A stretch of DNA of 64,000 nucleotides, taken from positions 26,501-90,500 of the forward strand of contig JAJQHD010000048.1 of assembly GCA_021199855.1 (NCBI GenBank), read 5' to 3'. The notes under the pieces were generated by a model. It was not told the origin of the DNA, made no database searches, and saw nothing but the letters and a program-made list of their open reading frames with translations. The position numbers and the translations under genes were made by a program. How positions within the stretch are numbered: position 1 is the stretch's first letter; each line of letters starts with the position of its first letter. Shown here piece by piece: positions 46,128 to 54,182 of the stretch. The DNA is from Oscillospiraceae bacterium (GTDB lineage: Bacteria > Bacillota > Clostridia > Oscillospirales > Ruminococcaceae).

Positions 46128-47705
46128 ATGGGAGTATATTTGAATCCAGGCAATGGACCTTTTCAACAGATTTGCAACGGAATCTATGTAGATAAAACCG
46201 ACATGATTGATTATGTGAACAGCACTGTTGGCACACCAGCGAAGCTGACTTGTTTCAGTCGCCCAAGAAGATTTGGCAAGTCGTTTGCTGCAAAGATGTT
46301 GTGCGCCTATTACGACAAGAGCTGTGATTCAAGGAAACTGTTCGAAGGTTTGAAGATTTCAAAGATGGATTCTTTTGAGAAATACTTGAATAAGTTTGAC
46401 GTGATATATCTCGACATCACTCGCTTTATCTCAAGGTCAAAAAGTAAGGGTACTGACGTTGTGGCAGATATGCAATTTGCAACCATCGAAGAACTGAAAA
46501 AAGCATTTCCTGAGTTTGTAAAAGAAGATGAGACATATTTGCCAGATGCATTGAGTAGCATCAATCAAGCTACTGGAAATAAGTTTGTCGTCATTATTGA
46601 TGAATGGGATGCCCTTTTCCGTGAGGCAAAAGACGATGATAATCTCCAAAAAGAGTATGTTCAGCTTCTGAGAGGATTGTTCAAAGGCGGTACAGCGACC
46701 GATGAAACAATCGCTGCTGCCTATATGACAGGCATTCTACCAATCAAGAAGTACGGCACAGAGTCAGCTTTGACAGATTTCCGTGAGTACACAATGACAG
46801 ACCCCACCGGGCTGGCTGAATATGTCGGCTTTACTGAAGACGAGGTAAAGGCACTTTGCGATAAGTATCAAATGGATTTTGAGAGTATGCAGACATGGTA
46901 CGATGGCTATTCATTTGATCAGATACAACACGTCTACAGCCCAAACTCTGTTATGCTTGCAATAAGCAAAAAGAAATTCAAAAATTACTGGACGGCATCA
47001 GAGACATACGAATCCTTGAAAAAATATATTGAGATGGATTTCGATGGTCTCAAAGGTGCAATCATTGGTATGCTCAGTGGCGAAGCTGTGAGAGTAAAAG
47101 TCAGCACATTCCAGAACGATATGACATCTTTCAGGAATAAAGACGATGTTTTGACGCTGTTGATTCACCTCGGATACCTTGCGTATGATGATAATACTGA
47201 AAAGGCGACTATCCCTAATTTAGAGGTTGCCGGAGCTTTCGGAGATGCAGTCGGCGGAACAGATTGGGCGTATGTAGCGGGTGCAATCAAGGACTCCGAT
47301 GACTTGCTCGATGCAACGATTGAAGGCAAAGCAGATAAGGTCGCCGATGCTCTTGAAAGAGCACATGAAGGAGCTTGCTCTGTTTTGGAATATAACAACG
47401 AGGCATCTTTGAGTGCAGCGATTGTTCTTGCATACTACACAGCAAGAAGACAGTATGAGATCGTTCATGAATTGCCAACAGGAAAAGGCTTTGCCGACTT
47501 GGCATTTCTGCCTCGTAAGTATTCAGACTATCCTGCAATGGTAGTTGAGCTAAAGTACAATCAAGATGCTGACACAGCTATCAAGCAGATAAAAGAGAAA
47601 CGCTACGATGGCAAGCTGAAAGAATACTTCGGAAATCTCCTTATGGTTGGTATCAATTATGACAGGGAAACTAAGAAGCATACTTGTGTGATTGAGAGAG
47701 CATAG
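46128..47705 (+). CDS. AAA-ATPase-like protein with C-terminal PD-(D/E)XK nuclease-like domain
   Basis: 525-residue member of the AAA-ATPase_like/DUF1703 family, abundant in gut anaerobes. The N-terminal block CNGIYVDKTDMIDYVN, SRPRRFGKSFAAKML (P-loop variant), FVVIIDEWDALFREA (Walker B), then a helical middle and the nuclease-like end GKGFADLAFLPR and MVVELKYNQDADTAIKQI, with the E-x-K core. Function unproven; often expanded, sometimes mobile-element-like. Ribosome site AAGGAGG. No toxin or antitoxin partner is evident beside it. Confidence 0.85.
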   Translation: MGVYLNPGNGPFQQICNGIYVDKTDMIDYVNSTVGTPAKLTCFSRPRRFGKSFAAKMLCAYYDKSCDSRKLFEGLKISKMDSFEKYLNKFDVIYLDITRFISRSKSKGTDVVADMQFATIEELKKAFPEFVKEDETYLPDALSSINQATGNKFVVIIDEWDALFREAKDDDNLQKEYVQLLRGLFKGGTATDETIAAAYMTGILPIKKYGTESALTDFREYTMTDPTGLAEYVGFTEDEVKALCDKYQMDFESMQTWYDGYSFDQIQHVYSPNSVMLAISKKKFKNYWTASETYESLKKYIEMDFDGLKGAIIGMLSGEAVRVKVSTFQNDMTSFRNKDDVLTLLIHLGYLAYDDNTEKATIPNLEVAGAFGDAVGGTDWAYVAGAIKDSDDLLDATIEGKADKVADALERAHEGACSVLEYNNEASLSAAIVLAYYTARRQYEIVHELPTGKGFADLAFLPRKYSDYPAMVVELKYNQDADTAIKQIKEKRYDGKLKEYFGNLLMVGINYDRETKKHTCVIERA

Positions 47706-47732
47706 TGTCAGTATCGAATCGAATAGTACAGA

Positions 47733-47788
47733 AAGCAAAAACCTTCGCATTTCTGGCTTCAAAGCCATAGCGTGAAGGCTTTTTGCTT
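47733..47788 (+). terminator. Long terminator hairpin after the AAA/PD-(D/E)XK gene
   Basis: AAGCAAAAACCTTC pairs with GAAGGCTTTTTGCTT (one bulge), closing an inner GGCTT/AAGCC hairpin; T5 run inside the 3' arm. Near-symmetrical A/T tracts could let it act on both strands. Confidence 0.8.
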
Positions 47789-47805
47789 GTCGGAAATACT
47801 TTTAT

Positions 47806-47825
47806 AAATAAGTAGTTACTTATTT
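47806..47825. promoter_or_regulatory. Perfect palindrome upstream of the sipW promoter (operator candidate)
   Basis: AAATAAGTA-GT-TACTTATTT, a 9-bp perfect inverted repeat with 2-bp centre, 63 bp upstream of the -35 box. The size suits a dimeric regulator; the identity is unknown. Confidence 0.45.
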
Positions 47826-47887
47826 TGGCAACTTTCCAGCGACCATATGACGAAACAAAACTGCCGTAAAATTTTTCTTAAAAAACT

Positions 47888-47916
47888 CTTGACATGGGGA
47901 GCTGAGTATGTTATTA
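47888..47916 (+). promoter_or_regulatory. Strong sigma-A promoter of the sipW surface-protein locus
   Basis: Consensus -35 TTGACA (47888-47893), 17-bp spacer, -10 TATTAT (47911-47916). Start site expected near 47923, giving a leader of about 317 nt before sipW. Confidence 0.82.
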
Positions 47917-47971
47917 TCTATGTAGATGTGAAATTGTCTCAAAAAGTGGCGATTCGCGCGAACGTGTGGGG

Positions 47972-48000
47972 GGGTACAACCTCCGGCGTACCCGATTTTT
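47972..48000 (+). terminator. Leader hairpin 1 (terminator-like)
   Basis: GGGTAC/GTACCC stem with a 10-nt loop followed by GATTTTT, about 50 nt after the predicted transcription start. A G7 tract (47968-47974) forms its left arm. Confidence 0.65.
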
Positions 48001-48040
48001 AACCTCCAACACTTTATTAGTGCTGTGGGGTTATTTTGTT
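48001..48040 (+). terminator. Leader hairpin 2 (terminator-like)
   Basis: AACCTCCAACACT pairs with AGTGCTGTGGGGTT (bulge and one mismatch) around a TTATT loop; tail ATTTTGTTT. Confidence 0.6.
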
Positions 48041-48046
48041 TATTTC

Positions 48047-48080
48047 ATCTCCTCGGTACTAGTGACCGGGGAGATTTTAT
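48047..48080 (+). terminator. Leader hairpin 3 (terminator-like)
   Basis: 11-bp stem ATCTCCTCGGT/ACCGGGGAGAT (one G-U), 7-nt loop, then TTTTAT. The most stable-looking of the three tandem hairpins. Confidence 0.75.
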
Positions 48081-48164
48081 TATACTGAGATTTCGGCTAT
48101 CCTGCCTGAATAAGGCACAGGCTACAGAGAATAGACATTGACTGAACCTGACATCATCTCATTA

Positions 48165-48218
48165 GTTGCACGAATGCATGATGCGGGACGATCAGCGCGC
48201 GTCCCGCATTTGTGCAAC
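48165..48218 (+). promoter_or_regulatory. GC-rich hairpin just upstream of sipW
   Basis: Perfect ATGCGGGACG/CGTCCCGCAT stem (48181-48190 with 48200-48209) nested in a GTTGCAC/GTGCAAC outer stem (48165-48171 with 48212-48218). It ends about 8 nt before the ribosome site AGAAAGG, so it may affect translation or transcript stability. Confidence 0.65.
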
Positions 48219-48239
48219 GTATCAGAAAGGCAGAAAACC

Positions 48240-49133
48240 ATGGCTACTGAAAACATAACTGACAAGAACAACGATACAGTAAGTGAAGAGATCAGCACGG
48301 AAATTGCTGAGGAGACCACAAAAAAATCAAAGAAGCAAAAGCCAGACAATGAAGCCCATGAGGGCGGCGTACTCTCCACAATTGCTGACTTTGTTTCAAC
48401 CTTCATAACAACGATAATCGTCATTGCGGCAGTTGCCATAGTCGCCATCCGGCTGATGGGATGGAGCATGTACTCGGTAGACAGCTACAGTATGGAGCCC
48501 GCATATCCTATCGACTCTCTTGTAATAGTGCAGAATGTCGAGCCGGAAACTATCCAGATCGGCGATGTCATTACATATGTACTGAATGAAGATGGAGTTC
48601 TGGTGACCCACCGTGTAACCGCTATAGACAGATCCAATGAAACCTTCACGACAAAAGGCGATGCCAATGCATCGGCGGACTCTTCTCCCGCCCTTTGGGG
48701 AAATGTTGTCGGCAAGGTGGTTTTGTGCATTCCGAAGCTCGGAGCGCTATTGAGAGTAGTGACTGACGAAGGCAATCGCCCGATCGTAATCGGCATAATT
48801 GTAGTGCTTCTTGTAATCTCATTCGGCTTCGACTTTGTTTCAAAGCAAATGAAGAAGAAAAAAGCAAAGAATGTTGTGGCTGTGGAAGAAGCCATTGCCG
48901 CTGAAAAACCGGATACTACGGACGAATCTCTTGATGACGTTTCCCCTGAGACTGAGCCCGAAAGTCAGTCTTCAACTGAATCGGAAGAAACCGACGAAAC
49001 CTACACCCTGGATGAAGTTATTGATATCATCCATGGTGAGGACAACAATACAGAGCAAATCGACGATACAAGTGAGGATGACAACGATCCGGTCGATGAC
49101 GAAGAGAACATCGATGACGTTGAGCAGACCTGA
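48240..49133 (+). CDS. sipW: SipW-type signal peptidase I with acidic C-terminal tail
   Basis: 297-residue membrane protease of the ER/archaeal type (S26B). Lys/Glu-rich N-terminal ~45 residues, a membrane segment ~50-70, nucleophile Ser84 in SYSMEPAYP, and His124 in THRVTAID replacing the Lys of ordinary bacterial signal peptidases, as in SipW. A second membrane segment lies at about 180-200, then a basic stop-transfer and ~85 very acidic residues. SipW processes TasA/TapA in Bacillus; here six downstream genes encode proteins with matching signal peptides. ATG 48240 follows AGAAAGGCAG; the frame upstream overlaps the leader hairpin. Confidence 0.9.
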   Translation: MATENITDKNNDTVSEEISTEIAEETTKKSKKQKPDNEAHEGGVLSTIADFVSTFITTIIVIAAVAIVAIRLMGWSMYSVDSYSMEPAYPIDSLVIVQNVEPETIQIGDVITYVLNEDGVLVTHRVTAIDRSNETFTTKGDANASADSSPALWGNVVGKVVLCIPKLGALLRVVTDEGNRPIVIGIIVVLLVISFGFDFVSKQMKKKKAKNVVAVEEAIAAEKPDTTDESLDDVSPETEPESQSSTESEETDETYTLDEVIDIIHGEDNNTEQIDDTSEDDNDPVDDEENIDDVEQT

Positions 49134-49195
49134 CTGGTATCTCGTGAAAGCGAATAAAACTGCCCCATGAAGGCAGGAAGCCTAAGGAAAGAGCT

Positions 49196-49276
49196 TTATG
49201 ACCCTGGTAGTCATAAGCCACCCTGCATTCACCCGGGGACAAAGTCCCCAGCCTCAAATCCCGCCTGAAAAGGCGG
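49196..49276 (+). repeat. Three tandem short hairpins between sipW and the first substrate gene
   Basis: TTATGAC/GTCATAA (49196-49216), GGGGAC-AAA-GTCCCC (49235-49249) and CCGCCT-GAAA-AGGCGG (49261-49276, GNRA tetraloop). None has a U-run. They suggest RNA processing or stability control between sipW and its substrates. Confidence 0.6.
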
Positions 49277-49315
49277 AATATCCCCACAACTTAGTGGATG
49301 GAAAGAAGTTTTACA

Positions 49316-50116
49316 ATGAAGAAAAGAAAAATTATTGTCTCTTGCGTGGCAGTAATCCTCGCAGTGGCAATGCTGGCAGGTGGCACGTTCACCTACCTGA
49401 CCGGAGAGTCGAGAGAAGTAGTAAATACCATCACGGCAAACTACAACTCGGTCGAGCTCCATGAAACAGACCCGGAAACCGGCGATCCTACTCAGGGAAA
49501 TGAGTATGAAATCGTCCCTGGCATGTCCGACGACAAGGACCCTGTAGTTACTGTCAACTACACACTTGACTCCTATGTATATGTCACGGTAACTGACATT
49601 ACTGACGAGCTCATTGAGTACATGATAGCAAGCGGCTGGACTGAGATTACTGATCTTGAATCCACAGATGCCAACACCGGTGCTGTCACAAAGGTATACT
49701 ATCAGCTAGTCACTACAGAAGACACAGATGCTAGAGTGAACACTACAATGTCCACCAACAGTGTAACTGTTTACACCAAGACATTAGAGGTTCTTGAAAA
49801 CAACAGCATCTCCTATGCAACCAGCATTACAAACGAGCAGATGCTTGATGCGGGCGGCAATCTTATCGAAGATCTTTCCCTCACATTCAAGGCATACATC
49901 ATGCAGGCTGACCCGTTCCTCTCGAACAATACAACTGAGTATGATGGCGCAATCGCGGCTTACTATGCAATGCTTGATGATTCTAGCCTCATCGCTTCTC
50001 ACGGCTATAAGGCTATGGCAAACGGCGTTCTCTATGAGACAGTCGGCGAAGCAGTTTCCGCGGCTCTTACATCCGGCGGAACATCTACAATCACTCTCTA
50101 TGATGATTCTAGCTGA
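49316..50116 (+). CDS. SipW-cognate surface protein 1, TasA/camelysin-like N-terminal part (frame-broken)
   Basis: 266 residues: basic start MKKRKIIVS, hydrophobic stretch and SipW-type cleavage region GGTFTYLTGES, then a beta-rich camelysin-like module with YEIVPGMSDDKDPVV (about 60-75) and TLDSYVYVTV. It ends LYETVGEAVSAALTSGGT...TLYDDSS at a TGA, exactly where paralogues run on into a beta-helix. Losing one base near 50112 accounts for the stop; the +2 frame continues as TETMLLTSATSANITLDLNG. ATG 49316 (GGAAAG upstream) is preferred to 49298. Secreted and likely surface-attached. Confidence 0.82.
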   Translation: MKKRKIIVSCVAVILAVAMLAGGTFTYLTGESREVVNTITANYNSVELHETDPETGDPTQGNEYEIVPGMSDDKDPVVTVNYTLDSYVYVTVTDITDELIEYMIASGWTEITDLESTDANTGAVTKVYYQLVTTEDTDARVNTTMSTNSVTVYTKTLEVLENNSISYATSITNEQMLDAGGNLIEDLSLTFKAYIMQADPFLSNNTTEYDGAIAAYYAMLDDSSLIASHGYKAMANGVLYETVGEAVSAALTSGGTSTITLYDDSS

Positions 50117-50124
50117 CCGAAACC

Positions 50125-51531
50125 ATGTTGCTCACTTCAGCAACCAGCGCAAACATCACCCTTGACCTGAACGGCAATTCGATTACATACACCGGCGACC
50201 CAACTAACGCAACCTCTGGTTCTGCTCTGATCCGCGTCGCTGATGGAGTAACACTTACCATCACTGGCGACGGCGTAATCGATGGTACAGGCATAAGCGA
50301 TGATAATGAGCTTATCTGGGCTCGCGGCGGCAATGTAATTATTGAGAGCGGCACGTTCCTCCTTTCCTCTAATGGAGAATCAGTCGTTTATGCAAGTACA
50401 CCTACTGGCGGCTCAACTGGTTCAGTCGTCATCAATGGTGGTACTTTCAAGAACTCTGCTTCCGGCAGCTACACTTACAGCTCTGCACTTGATCCGCTTA
50501 CTTTGAACCTCTTGAACGGTGCTCCTGGAACCATCACTGTTTACGGCGGTGTCTTCTATGGTAACGATCCAGCTGAAGGCGACGACAATCTCGGCGGCAC
50601 ATTCGTAGCCGACGGCTACACCTCAACTGAGGTCACTCTCACCGATGGCACAGCTTACGTTGTAGCAAAGACCGATGCTAATGCAATAACCGTATATGCA
50701 AGTGAAGCACTCAGCTTCAGCAATGCACTTACTGCGGCAACTGCGGCAACCTCCAATGCTACCGATCCTGAAATCACTGTAGTTCTGGCAGAAGGTAGCT
50801 ATACAGTTGAGTCTGCTGACCTCACCAGCCTCAGCGGCGTAACCATCGAAGGTAGCACTACTGGTACTACGTGTCTTGATGTAACCACATTGGCTTCTAC
50901 AAATAGGAACACAGCAGTTGAAGACATCTCAATCAGCAATGTAACATTTACTTCAACAAACACAAGTGGCACGTATTCTGCATTCCAGTTCGCTGGTTCA
51001 GGTACTTTCACAAACTGTGTATTTGACTATACAAACGGACAGTCAAGTAGTGCGGCTCGTGCTCTTACAGTTACAGGTGATCTCACCTTCGAGGATTGCA
51101 CATTTGTAGCGAATGTTTATGCTCTTAATCTCAGCGCTGACAATAGCCTGGAAGCAACAGTTACTTTGAAGAATTGCGATGTTACTGGCTGGACTTCGTT
51201 TGGCGGCACTAGTTTAACATTGGTAGTTGAAGACTGCGCATTCCATAACAGTGCTTATACAGTTGACACTGTAGATCCTTCTGGCAATAGCATGGCATAC
51301 GGTGTTCTCCGCTTCTATCAGAACGCTACAGTTACTAACTGCACATTCGACAGTGACTTCGAGTTCATCGACTGCGCTACAAGCGGCAAGACCATCACCA
51401 TCGTTAACAGCACATGGACTGCACATGACATTGCAGATCTCCTGTATCTCGCTGATATGGACGTTACAGGAGTAACATGGACTGTTGATGGCACGACTGT
51501 TACAGTTGATTCTGCTGACTGGTGGAATTAA
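50125..51531 (+). CDS. Surface protein 1, right-handed beta-helix C-terminal part
   Basis: 468 residues of Thr/Ser/Asn-rich repeats typical of pectate-lyase-like beta-helices (ITLDLNGNSITY, GTFTNCVFDYTN, LTFEDCTFVANVYALNL, VTLKNCDVTGW, LRFYQNATVTNCTFDSDFEF). The NC/DC pairs recur about once per turn. No signal peptide and no ribosome site precede the ATG, so this is the distal half of the gene starting at 49316. The last ~200 residues closely resemble the end of the 794-residue paralogue downstream. No LPXTG or membrane anchor at the C-terminus. Confidence 0.82.
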   Translation: MLLTSATSANITLDLNGNSITYTGDPTNATSGSALIRVADGVTLTITGDGVIDGTGISDDNELIWARGGNVIIESGTFLLSSNGESVVYASTPTGGSTGSVVINGGTFKNSASGSYTYSSALDPLTLNLLNGAPGTITVYGGVFYGNDPAEGDDNLGGTFVADGYTSTEVTLTDGTAYVVAKTDANAITVYASEALSFSNALTAATAATSNATDPEITVVLAEGSYTVESADLTSLSGVTIEGSTTGTTCLDVTTLASTNRNTAVEDISISNVTFTSTNTSGTYSAFQFAGSGTFTNCVFDYTNGQSSSAARALTVTGDLTFEDCTFVANVYALNLSADNSLEATVTLKNCDVTGWTSFGGTSLTLVVEDCAFHNSAYTVDTVDPSGNSMAYGVLRFYQNATVTNCTFDSDFEFIDCATSGKTITIVNSTWTAHDIADLLYLADMDVTGVTWTVDGTTVTVDSADWWN

Positions 51532-51548
51532 TTCAACTTTAGCCCTAT

Positions 51549-51587
51549 CCCTCTCGGAAGCTCCGTGCTCCCGGTGGGGGAGTCCTG
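51549..51587 (+). repeat. Degenerate GC hairpin after surface protein 1
   Basis: CGGAAGC/GCTCCCG with a TCCGT loop near 51560-51578 within a CCCTC...GGGGGAG context, a poorer copy of the hairpin at 54085. Confidence 0.4.
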
Positions 51588-51627
51588 AATACCTCAAACA
51601 TAAACCTAAATCTTTATAGGCAGATCC

Positions 51628-51642
51628 CTCCGCAGAGCGGAG
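51628..51642 (+). repeat. Short hairpin before surface protein 2
   Basis: CTCCGC-AGA-GCGGAG, 6-bp perfect stem, about 40 bp before the start codon. Confidence 0.5.
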
Positions 51643-51656
51643 TATAGTGCTCGTGT

Positions 51657-51664
51657 GGGGGGGG
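51657..51664 (+). repeat. G8 homopolymer upstream of surface protein 2
   Basis: Eight G in the context CGTGTGGGGGGGGTA, ending 16 bp before the ATG and adjoining the ribosome site. The same context with G7 occurs at 47963-47976 in the sipW leader. Confidence 0.7.
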
Positions 51665-51680
51665 TAGAAAGGATAAATCC

Positions 51681-54065
51681 ATGACCAGAAAAAAACTGAT
51701 TACAATAGCTGTGGCTGTTATATTTGCAGTTACCATGGTTATTGGCGGGGGAACGCTGGCGTATCTCACCGGGGGTTCTGTCGGGCTGACCAATCAGTCC
51801 ACCCAGAACTTCAACTGGGTTTCAATTTCTGAAACTGGTGCTTCTGATGATGGAACGGGCTCTGGCAATCTGCTCAACAGCTCCTATGAAATCGTTCCAG
51901 GCACTTCTCAGGACAAGGACCCGACCGTCAGCGTCAGCTACTCGTTAGATTCATATGTCTTCATCACCATTGAGGACACCACCGGTGGAGAGATATTTGA
52001 ATTTGACGTAGATCCCGACTACTGGACACTTCTCACCAGCACTACTGACAGTGATGGTGTCATCACATACGTTTATTATCACCTCTGCGAGGAAGCTGAA
52101 TCCGGTTCGACATCCGCTGAAGCAAATGGTGTCACCTACTATAAGAACAGCTATCCGGTGCTTGAGGACAACTCCATTTCATATCTGAGCAGTGTTGACA
52201 ATGAAACTCTGGTAGCAGAATTCAGCGATACCGGCGACCCGACATTCTATGATGATGTCGAGTACAAGCTTGTATTCCAGGCGTACATAGTTCAGGCTGA
52301 TGTTGTTGGCGATGATGGAGTAAATGACGATCCCACCACCTGCTGGCAGGTTGTAGCAGGAGCACAAGGACTCGGCTATGCCGCCGTCGGCGCAACCCTC
52401 TATCAGACCGTAGAAGAAGCCATCCTGGACCTTGAAGAAGGCGGAACTGTAGTCTTACTGGCGAATACAACAGTTTCTGAGGGAATTGCATATTCTGCTG
52501 AGGTTCCGACTGTTTACACCATAGATCTGAATGGTTACACTATGACGATTGATAACGCTCAGATGCAGTTGAGTGCAGTTGAAAATGTTTACGTAACTGA
52601 ATCGAACTTCTCTGAGGTATTTGGAGAAGTATACTCTTCGCAGTATTCTTATTTGCTTGGTTATGTGGTTTCAACCACAACTGTTCCCACTGAAGTAACC
52701 ATCGAAAACGGTACAATCGAATGTGTCGGAACTTCGGGCAACATGAGATTCGAGTCTGGCACTACGCTGACGTTAAACGATGTTGAATTTGTAAGTGGTA
52801 GCGGATCATTTGTAAAGGCTATTCAGTATTACGTTTCTGATAACACGACCACAAACACAATCACTGTTTCAAACAGCACATTTGACAACACCTACATCGA
52901 CATTTGTGGCTCATCTAACAATAGACCTTATGAGGTCACTGCAACATTCACCGATTGTGACTTCTCTGCAACACCTGGAAACGGTGGCGGATGTGTTACA
53001 TTTGATTCTTACATCTACGGCGACTTCACATTTACTGATTGTAACTTTGAAGTTACCGGTGGCGGAAATGCCAATGGTGCAATTGTAATCAATAGTAGCT
53101 CAAGCTATTGTGATGATGGCTCCGTAAATCTGGTATTGAACAACAACACCATAACTTGCAATTCCACATACATTTCTGTGTATAGCAATTATGTACCTGT
53201 TCCTGTTACAATGCGCAACACCAGCGTCGTCAACGTCACCGACAACAAAGCGTCAGCTTACAGCTACACGCTGGATGGCGAGCCGGTTACTTATGACGGT
53301 CAGGCAATTACCGTGGTTACGGCTGATGGCACTACAACTACATTGTCTAGTGCACTTGCAACAGCTGCCGCGGATACAACTGGAAATACTGTAGTCGAAT
53401 TGAGTGCTGATACTACGTATGTTGTCAGCAGTGACGACATTACAAATCTCAGCAATGCAACCATTGAGGGTGCAGAGGACGGAAGTTCTGTTTTGGACGT
53501 ATCTGTCCTTACTATGCAGAAGTCTGTAACTAATCTGACGGCAAGTAACATTACTTTCGTAAACAACACCAACAACTATGCTTTCCAAGTTAGCGGCTCT
53601 GGTAATTTCACAAATTGTGTATTCAGCACAACTTCTGGAAGTGGAATCCGATATGCAATCTGCAATGGTGATTTCTACTTTGAGGATTGCACAATCAGCG
53701 GTGCAGTGTATGGCATAAACATCGGCGAAGGCACAGGTAATGTCACTTTGAAGAACTGTGATATTACAGGCTGGAACTCATTTGGCAATGTCGGAACAGT
53801 TACGATTGATGGATGCACGTTCCACTACAGTGGCTCTTATGGCACTCTACGCTTCTACCAGAATGCCACAGTTACAAACTGCAAATTCGATAGTGATTTC
53901 GAGTGGATTGATTCTAACCAAAGCGACGTTACTATTACTATCACAGACTGTACATGGACAGGACATGAGAGCATCAATAGTCTGCTTTATCTTGCTAGCG
54001 CAGATGTTACAGGTGTAACCTGGATTGTAGATGGTGAAACTGTCACAGTTACACAGGTTGACTAA
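51681..54065 (+). CDS. SipW-cognate surface protein 2 (camelysin-like module + beta-helix)
   Basis: 794 residues. SipW-type signal with GGGTLAYLTGGS, camelysin-like module with SYEIVPGTSQDKDPTV and YSLDSYVFITIED (about 70-100), linker LYQTVEEAILDL, then a right-handed beta-helix of about 540 residues (VYTIDLNGYTMTI, GNFTNCVFSTTSG, FYFEDCTISG, VTLKNCDITGW, LRFYQNATVTNCKFDSDFEW). Cys residues recur in the F-x-x-C / N-C turn positions, suggesting a stacked Cys ladder. The signal-coding DNA closely resembles that of the 937-residue paralogue, indicating duplication. AGAAAGGA precedes the ATG. Expected on the cell surface or in the matrix; ligand unknown. Confidence 0.85.
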   Translation: MTRKKLITIAVAVIFAVTMVIGGGTLAYLTGGSVGLTNQSTQNFNWVSISETGASDDGTGSGNLLNSSYEIVPGTSQDKDPTVSVSYSLDSYVFITIEDTTGGEIFEFDVDPDYWTLLTSTTDSDGVITYVYYHLCEEAESGSTSAEANGVTYYKNSYPVLEDNSISYLSSVDNETLVAEFSDTGDPTFYDDVEYKLVFQAYIVQADVVGDDGVNDDPTTCWQVVAGAQGLGYAAVGATLYQTVEEAILDLEEGGTVVLLANTTVSEGIAYSAEVPTVYTIDLNGYTMTIDNAQMQLSAVENVYVTESNFSEVFGEVYSSQYSYLLGYVVSTTTVPTEVTIENGTIECVGTSGNMRFESGTTLTLNDVEFVSGSGSFVKAIQYYVSDNTTTNTITVSNSTFDNTYIDICGSSNNRPYEVTATFTDCDFSATPGNGGGCVTFDSYIYGDFTFTDCNFEVTGGGNANGAIVINSSSSYCDDGSVNLVLNNNTITCNSTYISVYSNYVPVPVTMRNTSVVNVTDNKASAYSYTLDGEPVTYDGQAITVVTADGTTTTLSSALATAAADTTGNTVVELSADTTYVVSSDDITNLSNATIEGAEDGSSVLDVSVLTMQKSVTNLTASNITFVNNTNNYAFQVSGSGNFTNCVFSTTSGSGIRYAICNGDFYFEDCTISGAVYGINIGEGTGNVTLKNCDITGWNSFGNVGTVTIDGCTFHYSGSYGTLRFYQNATVTNCKFDSDFEWIDSNQSDVTITITDCTWTGHESINSLLYLASADVTGVTWIVDGETVTVTQVD

Positions 54066-54084
54066 CATTATAGACCCCTCCCTT

Positions 54085-54103
54085 CCGGGAGCCCAGCTCC
54101 CGG
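54085..54103 (+). repeat. Perfect GC hairpin after surface protein 2
   Basis: CCGGGAGC-CCA-GCTCCCGG, 8-bp perfect stem with a 3-nt loop, no U-run. May protect the upstream message or cause pausing. Confidence 0.65.
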
Positions 54104-54182
54104 TGGGGAAAACAAGTATTTATCTCAGTTTTATTGAATTTGAAGACCCCCATATTTACGGAAAGGAGGCTTCCATAGCGAT

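Noticed and set aside
47950..47965. TTCGCGCGAA palindrome in the sipW leader as a regulator site
   Set aside because: Downstream of the transcription start and inside the folded leader; could be part of RNA structure, and no partner site was found.
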